A stretch of 64,000 nt of DNA from Aquimarina intermedia (GTDB taxonomy: Bacteria; Bacteroidota; Bacteroidia; Flavobacteriales; Flavobacteriaceae): the NCBI RefSeq assembly GCF_008124785.1, contig NZ_VNHU01000005.1, forward strand, positions 1-64,000, in the 5' to 3' direction. The notes under the pieces were generated by a model, which was given only the letters and a program-made list of their open reading frames with translations, had not been told where the DNA came from and made no database searches. Made by a program: the position numbers and the translations under genes. Each line of letters opens with the position of its first letter. Position 1 is the first letter of the stretch. Below, one piece after another: positions 10,289 through 19,532 of the stretch.

Positions 10289-10324
10289 AAAAAAAAGCCC
10301 CGTATAAAATTTATGCAGGGCTTT
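10289..10324 (-). terminator. Terminator between gldJ and murF
   Basis: An imperfect stem with an AAAGCCC/GGGCTTT base (10294-10324) is followed on the minus strand by a run of eight T. It lies 26 bp past the gldJ stop and suggests that at least part of murF transcription starts separately. Confidence 0.75.
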
Positions 10325-10350
10325 CAGTTGTCTTATTGATGGAATAGTAA

Positions 10351-12024
10351 TTATCTTGGTTTACGATGTCTTGGTGTTTTTTTGTTTTTTGCTTTAGTTC
10401 CAACACGGGACATTGCATTTCTAAATCCGATATAGTCTGTGGACATGTCTTGAGGGAAGAATCTGCGTTGTGCAGGATCTAACCAATAAGCTCTGTCTTT
10501 CCAAGAACCGCCTTTGTAAACACGTACATTCTCGCCTACAATCGTGGTTCGTTTGCTAGATTCGTCATAACTTCTGTCTAGCTTAGTACTGTCTTCTGCA
10601 CTTGGTCCTACTTTGTGAATCGGAGCGTTATACATTCGGCGATTAGGTGTGTTCTCATCTTGATAACCTTCATAATAACGTGAAGAACTTTTGTCACCAT
10701 CTCTAAAGTTTCTATTATCACTCTGGGTGAAATTTGTTCTTAGGTAGGTTTCGTTTTCGTCAACAGGAGTTTGTAAAATACCTCCCGGTAAAACTCTTGC
10801 AACAATTTTACCGTTACTCAAGGTATCAAAGATGATTGAATCTGTAGTAACAATTTTAACTGTACCATCAGGATTTATAGCGTTTTTAGTATATACATTC
10901 CCTCTGTAGTAATTGAAATCATTATATTCATCATCTACGATAGGTCTATAGATATCCGCTACCCATTCTGCAACGTTTCCAGCCATGTCATAGAGACCGT
11001 AGTCATTAGGATCGTAAGACTTAACCGGTGCTGTAATATCCGCTCCATCATCACTCCATCCTGCGATTCCACCATAGTCACCATCACCTTGCTTAAAGTT
11101 AGCTAATTGGTCTCCACGTGTTCTTCTTTTGCCAGAACGTGTGTATTTTCCGTTCCAAGGATATTTTTTACGCCCTCTGTAGATGTTGTAACTTCTAAGT
11201 TCAACTAATCCTAAAGCAGCATACTCCCATTCTGCTTCTGTAGGAAGTCTATACTTTGGTAGCAGTAACCCATCCTTACGCTGGATATATAATCCCGTAG
11301 AATCATTACGCTGCTCGTATTTTTCTGAAGCTCTTCCTCCACGTATAGCTTCATCATTTCCACCATAGGTTTGAGATGGAGCGTTTAGATATGTTTCCGT
11401 GTCAAATGTGCTCTCTGCCGATACGTCTTCAAAAGGAGCGTTTTCTCGAATTACTTGCTCTTCTTCGAGTATGCGTTCGTTTACTCGGTTTGTTCTCCAA
11501 TTACTAAATTCTACTGCCTGTATCCAGTTTACACCCACTACCGGATAATTTGCATAGGCGGGATGACGCAAGTAGTTGTTGGTCATCATTTCATTAAACC
11601 CAAGACGATTTCTCCAAACTAGCGTATCAGGAAGCGCACCGTTATAGATATTCTTATATTTAGGCTCTGTCGGAGGATACACACCTTTTAACCAGTCAAG
11701 ATATTCCAGATACATGATATTGGTTACTTCGGTTTCGTCCATATAGAACGATTGAATATGCTGTTGCGTTGGAGTATTGTTCCAATCGTGCATAACATCG
11801 TCTTGAACACGGCCCATTGTAAAGGTACCCCCTTCAACAAAAACAAGTCCCGGACCTGTCTCTTGTTCTTTATAATTTGTGTTTACTTGGAATCCACCTT
11901 CTTTGGAATTGTATTTCCAGCCGGTGGCTCGAGAACTGTCACCATAATCATTTTGATTACAGCTTAACAGTAAAGTGCTAATGGTGAGTAACATTAGCGA
12001 CTTAAAAATAAACGCTTTTTTCAT
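10351..12024 (-). CDS. gldJ: Gliding motility lipoprotein GldJ
   Basis: 557 residues, matching the usual GldJ length. The N-terminus is a lipoprotein signal with lipobox LLLSC (C22). The remainder is a formylglycine-generating-enzyme (SUMF1-like) fold: EGGTFTMGR, DETEVTN, YRLPTEAEWEYAA, DMAGNVAEWVAD and a C-terminal GGSWKD are visible. In Flavobacterium GldJ is an outer-membrane-associated lipoprotein required for gliding and for stability of the type IX secretion machinery. It is divergent from porV across 521 bp; porU, often found here in relatives, is not in that gap. Confidence 0.96.
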   Translation of the reverse strand: MKKAFIFKSLMLLTISTLLLSCNQNDYGDSSRATGWKYNSKEGGFQVNTNYKEQETGPGLVFVEGGTFTMGRVQDDVMHDWNNTPTQQHIQSFYMDETEVTNIMYLEYLDWLKGVYPPTEPKYKNIYNGALPDTLVWRNRLGFNEMMTNNYLRHPAYANYPVVGVNWIQAVEFSNWRTNRVNERILEEEQVIRENAPFEDVSAESTFDTETYLNAPSQTYGGNDEAIRGGRASEKYEQRNDSTGLYIQRKDGLLLPKYRLPTEAEWEYAALGLVELRSYNIYRGRKKYPWNGKYTRSGKRRTRGDQLANFKQGDGDYGGIAGWSDDGADITAPVKSYDPNDYGLYDMAGNVAEWVADIYRPIVDDEYNDFNYYRGNVYTKNAINPDGTVKIVTTDSIIFDTLSNGKIVARVLPGGILQTPVDENETYLRTNFTQSDNRNFRDGDKSSSRYYEGYQDENTPNRRMYNAPIHKVGPSAEDSTKLDRSYDESSKRTTIVGENVRVYKGGSWKDRAYWLDPAQRRFFPQDMSTDYIGFRNAMSRVGTKAKNKKTPRHRKPR

Positions 12025-12519
12025 AATCTTAAGTTCGTTAAAGTAGAAATTAGGGCTCGCAATATAATAATTACAGCTAAATTTACCCCAATTTTTTTAA
12101 ATTATTATCATTTCGGTTTAAATAATTATATCTGCCCTGAGTTCTCAATAACGACAGATGTATCAGTTTATTGTGAAATGATTTGTAAATACCCATGAAT
12201 TCTGAGAAGAGCGCGGAAAAGAGTTTTTTTTTGACAGTTTAAAATCATCATTTTTAAATGTTAAGATGAATGGTTCGCTATAGTAGATTTTAGTTTTTTA
12301 TAAGAATGTTTAAGAATCTAACCTCGATAAAGTGTAAAATAATCCCGACTAAAAACGTTCTTTTTTCAGATTTAGCTAAAAGTTATGGCTCTTAAATACT
12401 AATACAAGGTTATTAATTAAATTTAATGGTTTTAATAAGATATCTTGAAAACAAACGTTAGGTACGTAGTGCGTTCCTTAATTTAAAAACGTTGTTCTTT
12501 TTTAGTAACGAAATAACTT
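12025..12519. other. Divergent gldJ/porV intergenic region
   Basis: About 500 bp of very AT-rich DNA holding the promoters for gldJ and porV. I see no coding frame of the size or content of porU, no RNA gene and no repeat. Confidence 0.5.
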
Positions 12520-12527
12520 TATATTTG
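12520..12527 (+). promoter_or_regulatory. -7 promoter box (TATATTTG) for porV
   Basis: TATATTTG lies 18 bp upstream of the porV start codon at 12546, so the leader would be only about 10-15 nt. The box overlaps a possible upstream in-frame extension and so supports the internal start. Confidence 0.65.
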
Positions 12528-12545
12528 TCTAAACTAAACTCAATT

Positions 12546-13697
12546 ATGAAAAAAATTATCATCCTGGCTTTGGGGCTTATATCGATTTTGGGTACTAAAC
12601 TACATGCGCAAGATAAGAGGGCTATAACTACCGCAGTACCATTCCTCTTAATAGCTGCTGACGCGAGGGCTGCAGGATTGGCGGACCAAGGTGTAGCAAC
12701 AACTGCAGATGCTTTTTCCCAACAATGGAATCCGGCTAAATATGCTTTCATAGAGAAAAAACAAGGTGTTGGGGTTAATTATACACCTTACCTAAGTCAG
12801 TTAGTTAATGATATAGGACTTGGTAATTTGACATACTATAATCGTATTAATGATAGAAGTGCTGTTGCAGCAAGTTTTAAGTATTTTAGCTTGGGTGAAA
12901 TAGAATTTAGGGAGAACCCAAACGATTTAGGGTTAATTGAGAAGCCTAATGAATTGACAGTGGATGTCTCGTATGCCTTGCGATTAAGTGATCGTTTTTC
13001 GATGGCTGTTGCCGGACGATATTTACGCTCGGATTTAAGACTTTCTAATGGGACAGAAGATATTTCTGCATCGGGTAGTTTTGGTGTCGATATTGCCGGA
13101 TTTTATCAGAGTGAAGAAATTGCTTATAATTCGTTTAATGGACGCTGGAGAGCCGGAGTAAATATTTCTAATATCGGACCTAAAATAAAATACGATGATG
13201 CGGGGCAGGAAAACTTTATTCCTACTAATTTCAAATTAGGAGCTGGTTTTGACTTTCTTTTAGACGAATCCAATCGTATCACACCTTCTATAGAGATTAA
13301 TAAACTGTTGGTGCCTTCACCGCAGGATTTCAATGGTGACGGAGAGATAAATGGAGGCGATAGCGAAGAGTATCAGGATATCAGTTCGTTTGGGGCTATT
13401 TTTTCTTCTTGGGGGGATGCTCCAGATGGATTTAGCGAAGAGTTAAAAGAATTAACCTGGTCTTTAGGAGCAGAATATATGTATCAGGATGTGTTTGCCT
13501 TTAGAGCGGGATACTTTAACGAAGCAGAGGAAAAAGGAGCGCGTAAATTTGTCTCTTTAGGGGCAGGTTTTAGATACACTATTGTAAATATCGATATTTC
13601 ATATCTTTTCTCTACCTCTCCTGTAAAAAGTCCATTAGAAGGAACGTTGAGATTTGGATTGTCTTTTAATTTTGGGGACGAATATGTTGAAAATTAA
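12546..13697 (+). CDS. porV: Type IX secretion system outer membrane protein PorV
   Basis: 383 residues from the ATG at 12546, which opens a signal peptide (MKKIIILALGLISILGTKLHAQ). An upstream in-frame start at 12492 would add 18 residues ahead of the signal and precede the promoter box. The mature protein is a FadL-like beta-barrel of the PorV/LptO family (ADARAAGLADQGVATTADAF near the N-terminus, C-terminal GLSFNFG). PorV shuttles T9SS cargo from the translocon to the PorU sortase at the cell surface. A rho-independent terminator follows. Confidence 0.94.
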   Translation: MKKIIILALGLISILGTKLHAQDKRAITTAVPFLLIAADARAAGLADQGVATTADAFSQQWNPAKYAFIEKKQGVGVNYTPYLSQLVNDIGLGNLTYYNRINDRSAVAASFKYFSLGEIEFRENPNDLGLIEKPNELTVDVSYALRLSDRFSMAVAGRYLRSDLRLSNGTEDISASGSFGVDIAGFYQSEEIAYNSFNGRWRAGVNISNIGPKIKYDDAGQENFIPTNFKLGAGFDFLLDESNRITPSIEINKLLVPSPQDFNGDGEINGGDSEEYQDISSFGAIFSSWGDAPDGFSEELKELTWSLGAEYMYQDVFAFRAGYFNEAEEKGARKFVSLGAGFRYTIVNIDISYLFSTSPVKSPLEGTLRFGLSFNFGDEYVEN

Positions 13698-13719
13698 TTT
13701 TAGTAAATAAAAGTAGGTT

Positions 13720-13753
13720 AAAAGTATCAAGCGAACTGTTTGATACTTTTTTT
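13720..13753 (+). terminator. Terminator of porV
   Basis: An 11-bp perfect stem (13720-13730 with 13740-13750) is followed by a T run, 22 bp past the porV stop. Confidence 0.88.
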
Positions 13754-13796
13754 CTTTGTAGTACATTGTCAGGCAATAATTTTTTAAGCATTTACA

Positions 13797-14279
13797 TTGA
13801 AAGAGATAGAAATAAAATCCACGTTACAGGTGTATAATTCGTTAGAAGAAACCACTGACGACATTCAAGGATTAATGAAGCAAGCGATGCAAATACGGGA
13901 TAAAGCGTATGCGCCTTATTCAGAATTTTTAGTCGGAGCAGCATTGCTGCTTGATAATGGGGAAGTAATACTTGGAAATAATCAGGAAAATGCATCCTAT
14001 CCATCAGGTCTTTGTGCAGAACGAACAGCGATCTATTATGCGGGAGCTAATTATCCTGATGTACCCGTAGTAAAAATGGCATTATCTGCACGATCCTTAA
14101 AACATCAGCTTATTACACCAACGCCACCTTGTGGAGCATGTAGGCAAGCGATAGCTGAGTACGAAATTAAACAAAAGCAACCGATTGAAATTTATTTTAT
14201 GGGTGAAACCGGCAAAGTAGTATGTTCAAATTCACTAGCGAACTTGTTGCCGTTGATTTTTGACAAATCATATCTCTAG
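13797..14279 (+). CDS. cdd: Cytidine deaminase
   Basis: 160 residues starting at a TTG codon; flavobacterial homologues begin with the same MKEI-type N-terminus, and the first in-frame ATG (13875) would remove part of the fold. Zinc ligands and catalytic glutamate are present in CAERTAIYYAG and PPCGACRQ. The enzyme deaminates cytidine and deoxycytidine to uridine and deoxyuridine for pyrimidine salvage. The gene lies between porV and pdhA with spacing that suggests its own transcript. Confidence 0.95.
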   Translation: MKEIEIKSTLQVYNSLEETTDDIQGLMKQAMQIRDKAYAPYSEFLVGAALLLDNGEVILGNNQENASYPSGLCAERTAIYYAGANYPDVPVVKMALSARSLKHQLITPTPPCGACRQAIAEYEIKQKQPIEIYFMGETGKVVCSNSLANLLPLIFDKSYL

Positions 14280-14331
14280 TAAAGAGTTAATATTTATCAA
14301 TAAACTCCTTTTCCCTTACAGGTGAATATAT

Positions 14332-14339
14332 TATTTTTG
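14332..14339 (+). promoter_or_regulatory. -7 promoter box (TATTTTTG) for pdhA-pdhC
   Basis: TATTTTTG fits TAnnTTTG and lies about 100 bp upstream of pdhA. The predicted leader contains two small inverted repeats (14343-14358 and 14366-14397). Confidence 0.45.
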
Positions 14340-14440
14340 CTTTTCGTGTCGTCACGAAGGATCAGGTTCGTAAAATGTATATGTTGTTTATGCGAACTGT
14401 AGATCATCTATAAATAAATAGAAATATTATTACATTCTAA

Positions 14441-15442
14441 ATGGAAAAAATAACCAAAGAAGTTTACCTGAAGTGGTATGAAGATATGCTTTTCTGGAGA
14501 AAGTTTGAAGACAAACTAGCTCAAGTATATATCCAGCAAAAAGTAAGAGGGTTCTTGCATTTGTATAACGGTCAGGAAGCAATTTTGGCAGGCGCATTAC
14601 ATGCGATGGATTTGACAAAAGATCGTATGATTACGGCATATCGTAATCATGTACAGCCAATAGGAATGGGCGTTGATCCAAAACGTGTGATGGCAGAATT
14701 GTATGGTAAAGGAACCGGAACCTCTCAAGGTTTGGGTGGATCTATGCATATTTTTTCTAAAGAACATAGGTTTTACGGTGGTCATGGGATTGTTGGAGGT
14801 CAAATTCCTCTCGGAGCCGGTTTAGCATTTGCAGATAAATATCATAAAAGAGATGCAGTAACCCTTACCTTTATGGGAGATGGGGCTACTCGCCAAGGTT
14901 CTTTACATGAAACATTCAATTTAGCGATGCTATGGAAACTTCCAGTAGTTTTTTGTGTAGAAAACAATGGGTACGCTATGGGAACTTCTGTAGAGCGAAC
15001 TGCTAATCATACCGATATATGGAAGCTTGGTTTGGGGTACGAGATGCCTTGCGGTCCTGTAGATGCTATGAACCCAGTGAAGGTGGCAGAAGCTATGGAT
15101 GAAGCTATCGAACGAGCAAGAACAGGCGGAGGTCCAACCTTTTTAGAATTGAAAACATACCGTTATAGAGGACACTCGATGAGTGATGCTCAAAAATATA
15201 GAACGAAAGACGAAGTTGCAGAATACCAAAAAATTGATCCAATTACTCAGGTGTTGGATGTAATTAAGGAAGAGAAATATGCAACAGATGATGAGATTGC
15301 GGCGATTGACAAACGCGTAAAGGAAAATGTAGCAGCGTGTCAAAAATTCGCCGAAGATTCTCCGTTCCCAGAGAAAAACGTTATGTATGACGTTGTTTAC
15401 GATCAAAAGGATTACCCGTTTTTATCACACAAACCACAATAA
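14441..15442 (+). CDS. pdhA: Pyruvate dehydrogenase E1 component subunit alpha
   Basis: 333 residues. The thiamine diphosphate motif runs from GDGATRQGSLHE to VENN (about residues 146-176), and YRYRGHSMSD marks the phosphorylation-loop region of E1-alpha. With the beta subunit it decarboxylates pyruvate and reductively acetylates the lipoyl groups of E2. pdhC follows after 3 bp. The beta-subunit gene is not adjacent; in Flavobacteriia it is commonly elsewhere on the chromosome. Confidence 0.97.
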   Translation: MEKITKEVYLKWYEDMLFWRKFEDKLAQVYIQQKVRGFLHLYNGQEAILAGALHAMDLTKDRMITAYRNHVQPIGMGVDPKRVMAELYGKGTGTSQGLGGSMHIFSKEHRFYGGHGIVGGQIPLGAGLAFADKYHKRDAVTLTFMGDGATRQGSLHETFNLAMLWKLPVVFCVENNGYAMGTSVERTANHTDIWKLGLGYEMPCGPVDAMNPVKVAEAMDEAIERARTGGGPTFLELKTYRYRGHSMSDAQKYRTKDEVAEYQKIDPITQVLDVIKEEKYATDDEIAAIDKRVKENVAACQKFAEDSPFPEKNVMYDVVYDQKDYPFLSHKPQ

Positions 15443-15445
15443 GAT

Positions 15446-17092
15446 ATGGCTACAGTAATCAATATGCCGCGTTTGAGCGACACGATGGAAGAAGGCGTTG
15501 TTGCAAAGTGGCTTGTTAAAAAAGGCGATAAAGTAAGTGAAGGGGATATCCTTGCAGAAATTGAAACCGATAAGGCTACCATGGAGTTCGAATCCTTTTA
15601 TGAAGGAACCTTGCTTCATATTGGAATAGAAGAAGGAGAAACAGCTCCGGTTGATCAGCTTTTAGCAATCATTGGTGAGGAAGGTGAGGATATATCCGAT
15701 CTTCTAAACGGAGGAGCTGCTGAAAAGACTCAAGATAAAGAGGCTGATACGTCGGATGCATCTAAGCCTGAAGAAGCTGAAGCAACTAATACATCCTCTT
15801 CAGAAGTTCCTGAAGGAGTTGAAGTAATCACTATGCCAAGGCTTAGTGACACGATGGAAGAAGGAACCGTAGCTACATGGTTAAAAAAAGTAGGTGATAG
15901 CGTTGAGGAAGGAGATATCCTTGCAGAAATTGAAACTGACAAAGCTACGATGGAGTTCGAATCATTTTATAATGGTACGTTACTTCATATTGGAATAGGA
16001 GAAGGAGAAACAGCTCCGGTAGATGCATTATTAGCAATTATTGGTCCTGAAGGCACAGACATTTCCGGATTAAAAGATGGAAAAGTTACTCCTTCAGCCG
16101 CAAAAACTGAGGCGAAATCAAAAGATACAGAAGCAGATAGTGCTGATACACAGAAGCAGGAAGAGACCTCTTCGTCTGAAGAAACTTCAAACGCTTCCGG
16201 AGAACGAATCTTTGCCTCTCCGCTAGCCAAAAAAATAGCTGCTGACAAAGGAATTAGTCTTTCTGAAATAAAAGGATCGGGAGATAAAGGTCGTATTGTC
16301 AAAAAAGATGTGGAGTCGTATACGCCTTCCAAAAAAGCTGAAGCAGCTCCGCAAAAAACTGAAACTAAGACAGAATCTCCAGCGCCACAGATGTATACAC
16401 CTGCGGGAGAAGAAGCTTTTGAAGAAGTTAAGAATTCTCAAATGCGTAAAGTAATTGCAAAGCGTCTAGGAGAATCAAAATTTTCAGCACCACATTATTA
16501 CTTGACTATAGAGGTTAATATGGAGCAAGCTATGCTTTCTCGTAAAAACATTAACCAATTGCCTGATACAAAAGTATCATTTAACGATATGGTGGTTAAA
16601 GCATGTGCAATGGCTTTGCGTAAGCATCCACAGGTGAATACACAATGGTCAGATACTGCAATGAAGTACGCAAAGCATATCCATATCGGAGTAGCAGTTG
16701 CGGTAGACGAGGGTCTTGTAGTTCCGGTATTGCCTTTTGCAGATCAGATGTCACTAACTCAGATTGGAGGGAACGTTAAGAATTTAGCAGGCAAAGCCAG
16801 AAATAAAAAATTGACTCCGCAGGAGATGGAAGGAAGTACGTTTACGGTTTCAAACTTAGGAATGTTTGGAATTCAGGAATTCACCTCCATAATTAATCAA
16901 CCTAATTCTGCTATTTTGTCTGTTGGGGCGATCGTTGAAAAACCAGTAGTCAAAGAAGGGCAGATTGTAGTAGGTAACACCATGAAGGTAACACTTGCTT
17001 GTGATCATAGAACAGTTGATGGCGCTACGGGAGCACAATTTCTACAAACGTTGAGACAATATCTTGAAAATCCGGTAACGATGTTGGCATAA
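15446..17092 (+). CDS. pdhC: Dihydrolipoamide acetyltransferase (E2) of pyruvate dehydrogenase
   Basis: 548 residues: two lipoyl domains (about 1-78 and 127-205, each with an ETDKATMEFESF lipoylation site), acidic Ser/Thr-rich linkers, a peripheral-subunit-binding domain (about 252-290, FASPLAKKIAADKGI), and the catalytic domain ending with the active-site DHRTVDGATGAQFL. It forms the core of the PDH complex and transfers acetyl to CoA. The two lipoyl-coding segments are very similar even at DNA level, which suggests recent duplication or gene conversion. Co-transcribed with pdhA; a strong terminator follows. Confidence 0.97.
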   Translation: MATVINMPRLSDTMEEGVVAKWLVKKGDKVSEGDILAEIETDKATMEFESFYEGTLLHIGIEEGETAPVDQLLAIIGEEGEDISDLLNGGAAEKTQDKEADTSDASKPEEAEATNTSSSEVPEGVEVITMPRLSDTMEEGTVATWLKKVGDSVEEGDILAEIETDKATMEFESFYNGTLLHIGIGEGETAPVDALLAIIGPEGTDISGLKDGKVTPSAAKTEAKSKDTEADSADTQKQEETSSSEETSNASGERIFASPLAKKIAADKGISLSEIKGSGDKGRIVKKDVESYTPSKKAEAAPQKTETKTESPAPQMYTPAGEEAFEEVKNSQMRKVIAKRLGESKFSAPHYYLTIEVNMEQAMLSRKNINQLPDTKVSFNDMVVKACAMALRKHPQVNTQWSDTAMKYAKHIHIGVAVAVDEGLVVPVLPFADQMSLTQIGGNVKNLAGKARNKKLTPQEMEGSTFTVSNLGMFGIQEFTSIINQPNSAILSVGAIVEKPVVKEGQIVVGNTMKVTLACDHRTVDGATGAQFLQTLRQYLENPVTMLA

Positions 17093-17133
17093 CCAACCGA
17101 ACAAGAGTTTAAATTTAGGATACAATTAATATC

Positions 17134-17164
17134 AATCCCGCTTTATCCAAAGCGGGATTTTTTT
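17134..17164 (+). terminator. Terminator of pdhA-pdhC
   Basis: An 11-bp perfect stem (17134-17144 with 17149-17159), loop ATCC, then a run of T. Confidence 0.9.
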
Positions 17165-17174
17165 ATATTTAATT

Positions 17175-17768
17175 ATGGCGAAATCACAGATTAAAAACGA
17201 ACAAAGTCGGATCTTATCAGATAAGAAGTATACATTACGTGAATATACCTTTGATTTTTTGCCTGCCAACCAAACTAAATGGGAAACACATACTCGGGAA
17301 GTCTTTGATAGAGGACATGCCGCTGCTGTACTGCTCTATAATAGCGCCAAAAATACTGTCGTTCTAACTGAACAATTTAGATACCCGGTATATTTAGTTA
17401 ATAAACAAGATACCAGTATTGAAGTTTGTGCGGGATTATTAGATGGAGACAGCCCTGAAGCATGTGCCATTCGGGAAGCTTATGAAGAGACTGGATATAA
17501 AGTGAGTAACTTAGAAGCTATGGGAGCAGTATTTACATCTCCGGGAGTACTGACCGAAAAAATTCATCTTTTTCTTGCAGCATATGATGAAACCATGAGC
17601 GTTGGATCTGGCGGAGGGTTAGAAGAGGAACAAGAGCATATCAATGTGTTAGAGCTCTCAGTGGATCGCGCTATGAAAATGGTGGAGTCCGGTGAGATAT
17701 GTGATGCCAAAACCGTACTTTTACTACAAGCGGTTCAACGTAAGAATACACAGAAGGGAATCTTATAA
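17175..17768 (+). CDS. nudK: Nudix hydrolase, NudK-like (GDP-mannose pyrophosphatase)
   Basis: 197 residues. The Nudix box is recognisable in GLLDGDSPEACAIREAYEET (about residues 92-111), and flanking segments (REVFDRGHAAAVLLYN, EVCAGLLD, DAKTVLLLQ) resemble E. coli NudK, which hydrolyses GDP-mannose to GMP and mannose-1-phosphate. The start lies 10 bp after the PDH terminator. A mannose-1-phosphate guanylyltransferase gene sits 2.4 kb downstream, which would fit control of GDP-mannose. ADP-ribose as substrate is the alternative. Confidence 0.85.
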   Translation: MAKSQIKNEQSRILSDKKYTLREYTFDFLPANQTKWETHTREVFDRGHAAAVLLYNSAKNTVVLTEQFRYPVYLVNKQDTSIEVCAGLLDGDSPEACAIREAYEETGYKVSNLEAMGAVFTSPGVLTEKIHLFLAAYDETMSVGSGGGLEEEQEHINVLELSVDRAMKMVESGEICDAKTVLLLQAVQRKNTQKGIL

Positions 17769-17788
17769 AAATCTAATCACATTAACAC

Positions 17789-18760
17789 ATGGCTATAAAA
17801 TTTTTTAAAAGGACTCTCGGGTTTTATGTTTTATTATTTGTTTTAACTCCAGGATATGGACAGCAATCTGAGAAAAAATCGGATGTCCTGAATTTAAAGG
17901 AAATCAAAACAACCCTCGCGCAAGATGTTTCGTTTCTGGCGAGCGACTCTTTGAACGGAAGAGCTTTAGGCACTGTAGGCTATGACCTGGCGACTGACTA
18001 TGTAATTAAACAATTTGAAACGTATGGTATTCAACCTTTTTTTAAAACATATAACGATTCCTTTTTGGTTAATGATATTAAGACTAAAAATATTGTAGGT
18101 GTTGTAAAAGGAAATGACTCGTTGCTCTCAAAAGAATATATTGTATTAGGGGCGCATTTAGATCATATCGGCACTGCAAAGGTTATAGGAGGTGATAGTA
18201 TTGCCAACGGGGCAAATGATAATGCGACAGGAGTTAGCGTAGTTTTGGCGCTTGCGAAACATTTTGCTACGATGAAATCAATAAAGCGTAGCCTGATTTT
18301 TGTGTTATTTGGTGCGGAAGAAAGTGGATTAGTAGGGTCTAAACATTTGGCGAATAAACTTAAGGAACTCAATACTCCCATTTATACTATGCTAAATTTT
18401 GAGATGGTTGGGATGCCTATGGATGGGAAGAAGTATGTAGCATATCTCACGGGTTATTCCAAATCAAATATGGCAGAAAAACTTAATGATTACGGTGATA
18501 AAGAGTGGATTGGATTTTTGCCAAAAGCTAAACAGTACCAGCTTTTCAAGCGTAGTGATAACTACTCATTTTACAAAGAATTAGAGGTACCTAGTCATAC
18601 GCTCTCCACTTTTGATTTTTCAAATTATGACTTTTATCATCATGTTGATGATGAGGCTGATAAAATGAACTACGATTTTATGAGCGATTTGGTTGAGCTA
18701 ATAATTCCGGCGGTTACGGCAATGGCTAATACTACAGAAAATGAGATTCTATTAAATTAG
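17789..18760 (+). CDS. Secreted M28 family metallopeptidase
   Basis: 323 residues with an N-terminal signal peptide (about 1-25). Zinc-binding signatures of M28 aminopeptidases are visible: GAHLDHIG, GANDNATG, GAEESGLVGS, NFEMVGM and the C-terminal FYHHVDDEADKM. It probably removes N-terminal residues from peptides in the periplasm. There is no T9SS sorting domain, unlike the larger M28 protein at 34 kb. It lies 20 bp after nudK and 13 bp before the SDR gene, suggesting an operon. Confidence 0.9.
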   Translation: MAIKFFKRTLGFYVLLFVLTPGYGQQSEKKSDVLNLKEIKTTLAQDVSFLASDSLNGRALGTVGYDLATDYVIKQFETYGIQPFFKTYNDSFLVNDIKTKNIVGVVKGNDSLLSKEYIVLGAHLDHIGTAKVIGGDSIANGANDNATGVSVVLALAKHFATMKSIKRSLIFVLFGAEESGLVGSKHLANKLKELNTPIYTMLNFEMVGMPMDGKKYVAYLTGYSKSNMAEKLNDYGDKEWIGFLPKAKQYQLFKRSDNYSFYKELEVPSHTLSTFDFSNYDFYHHVDDEADKMNYDFMSDLVELIIPAVTAMANTTENEILLN

Positions 18761-18773
18761 TTAAAAAAATTAC

Positions 18774-19454
18774 ATGAAGAATATAATAATCACAGGAACC
18801 AGCAGAGGTATTGGCTTTGAACTGGCAAAATTATTTGCTGATCAAGGACATAATGTTTTAGCTCTTTCCAGAAACAAGCAGCCAATTGCTGCGTTGAAGC
18901 ATGAGAAAATTCATGCCTTTTCTTTTGATTTAGAAAATGGGAAAGACTTGGATACAGTTGCTGATTTTGTAAAGTCTCAATGGCAACAAGTAGATATTTT
19001 AATTCATAACGCGGGGCTTTTAATTAACAAACCTTTCTCTCAGCTTACGACCAAGGATTTTGAGAAGGTGTATCAAGTAAACGTCTTTGGTGTGGCAGAA
19101 CTAACGCGTCGTATATTACCGTATTTGGTAAAAGGGAGTCATGTTATTGCTATTAGCAGTATGGGGGGCATTCAAGGAAGTCTCAAGTTTCCGGGATTAG
19201 CCGCCTATAGTTCAAGTAAAGGTGCAGTACTAACGTTAATCGAATTGTTGGCCGAAGAATATAAAGAAACGGGTATCGCATTTAATGCATTAGCGCTGGG
19301 AGCAGTACAGACAGAAATGCTTGAAGAAGCTTTTCCTGGCTATGAAGCTCCGTTGACAGCACTCGAAATGGCTAGATATATCAAGGATTTTGCAGAAACC
19401 GGACAAAAGTTCTATCAAGGTAAGGTGCTACAGGTGTCAAGTAGTACACCCTAA
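18774..19454 (+). CDS. Short-chain dehydrogenase/reductase
   Basis: 226 residues of the classical SDR fold: NAD(P)-binding TGTSRGIGFEL near the N-terminus, HNAG at about residue 80, catalytic serine in AISSMGG and the YSSSK Tyr-Lys pair. Substrate unknown. It belongs to the gene string starting at nudK. Confidence 0.92.
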   Translation: MKNIIITGTSRGIGFELAKLFADQGHNVLALSRNKQPIAALKHEKIHAFSFDLENGKDLDTVADFVKSQWQQVDILIHNAGLLINKPFSQLTTKDFEKVYQVNVFGVAELTRRILPYLVKGSHVIAISSMGGIQGSLKFPGLAAYSSSKGAVLTLIELLAEEYKETGIAFNALALGAVQTEMLEEAFPGYEAPLTALEMARYIKDFAETGQKFYQGKVLQVSSSTP

Positions 19455-19532
19455 ACATTTCGTCTCAATCGAAATAGATAATTTAAAACAAGATTTTTCT
19501 TTACTTATAGCGCTATTTTGTATTTTGTGCGA

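Noticed and set aside
12458..12751. Minus-strand frame covering the porV start
   Set aside because: It is antisense to the porV signal peptide and promoter and has no domain.
14332..14440. TPP riboswitch before pdhA
   Set aside because: The conserved CUGAGA and P4/P5 elements are absent.
15985..16441. Open frames on the minus strand inside pdhC
   Set aside because: They are antisense shadows of the low-complexity linkers and lipoyl domains of pdhC.
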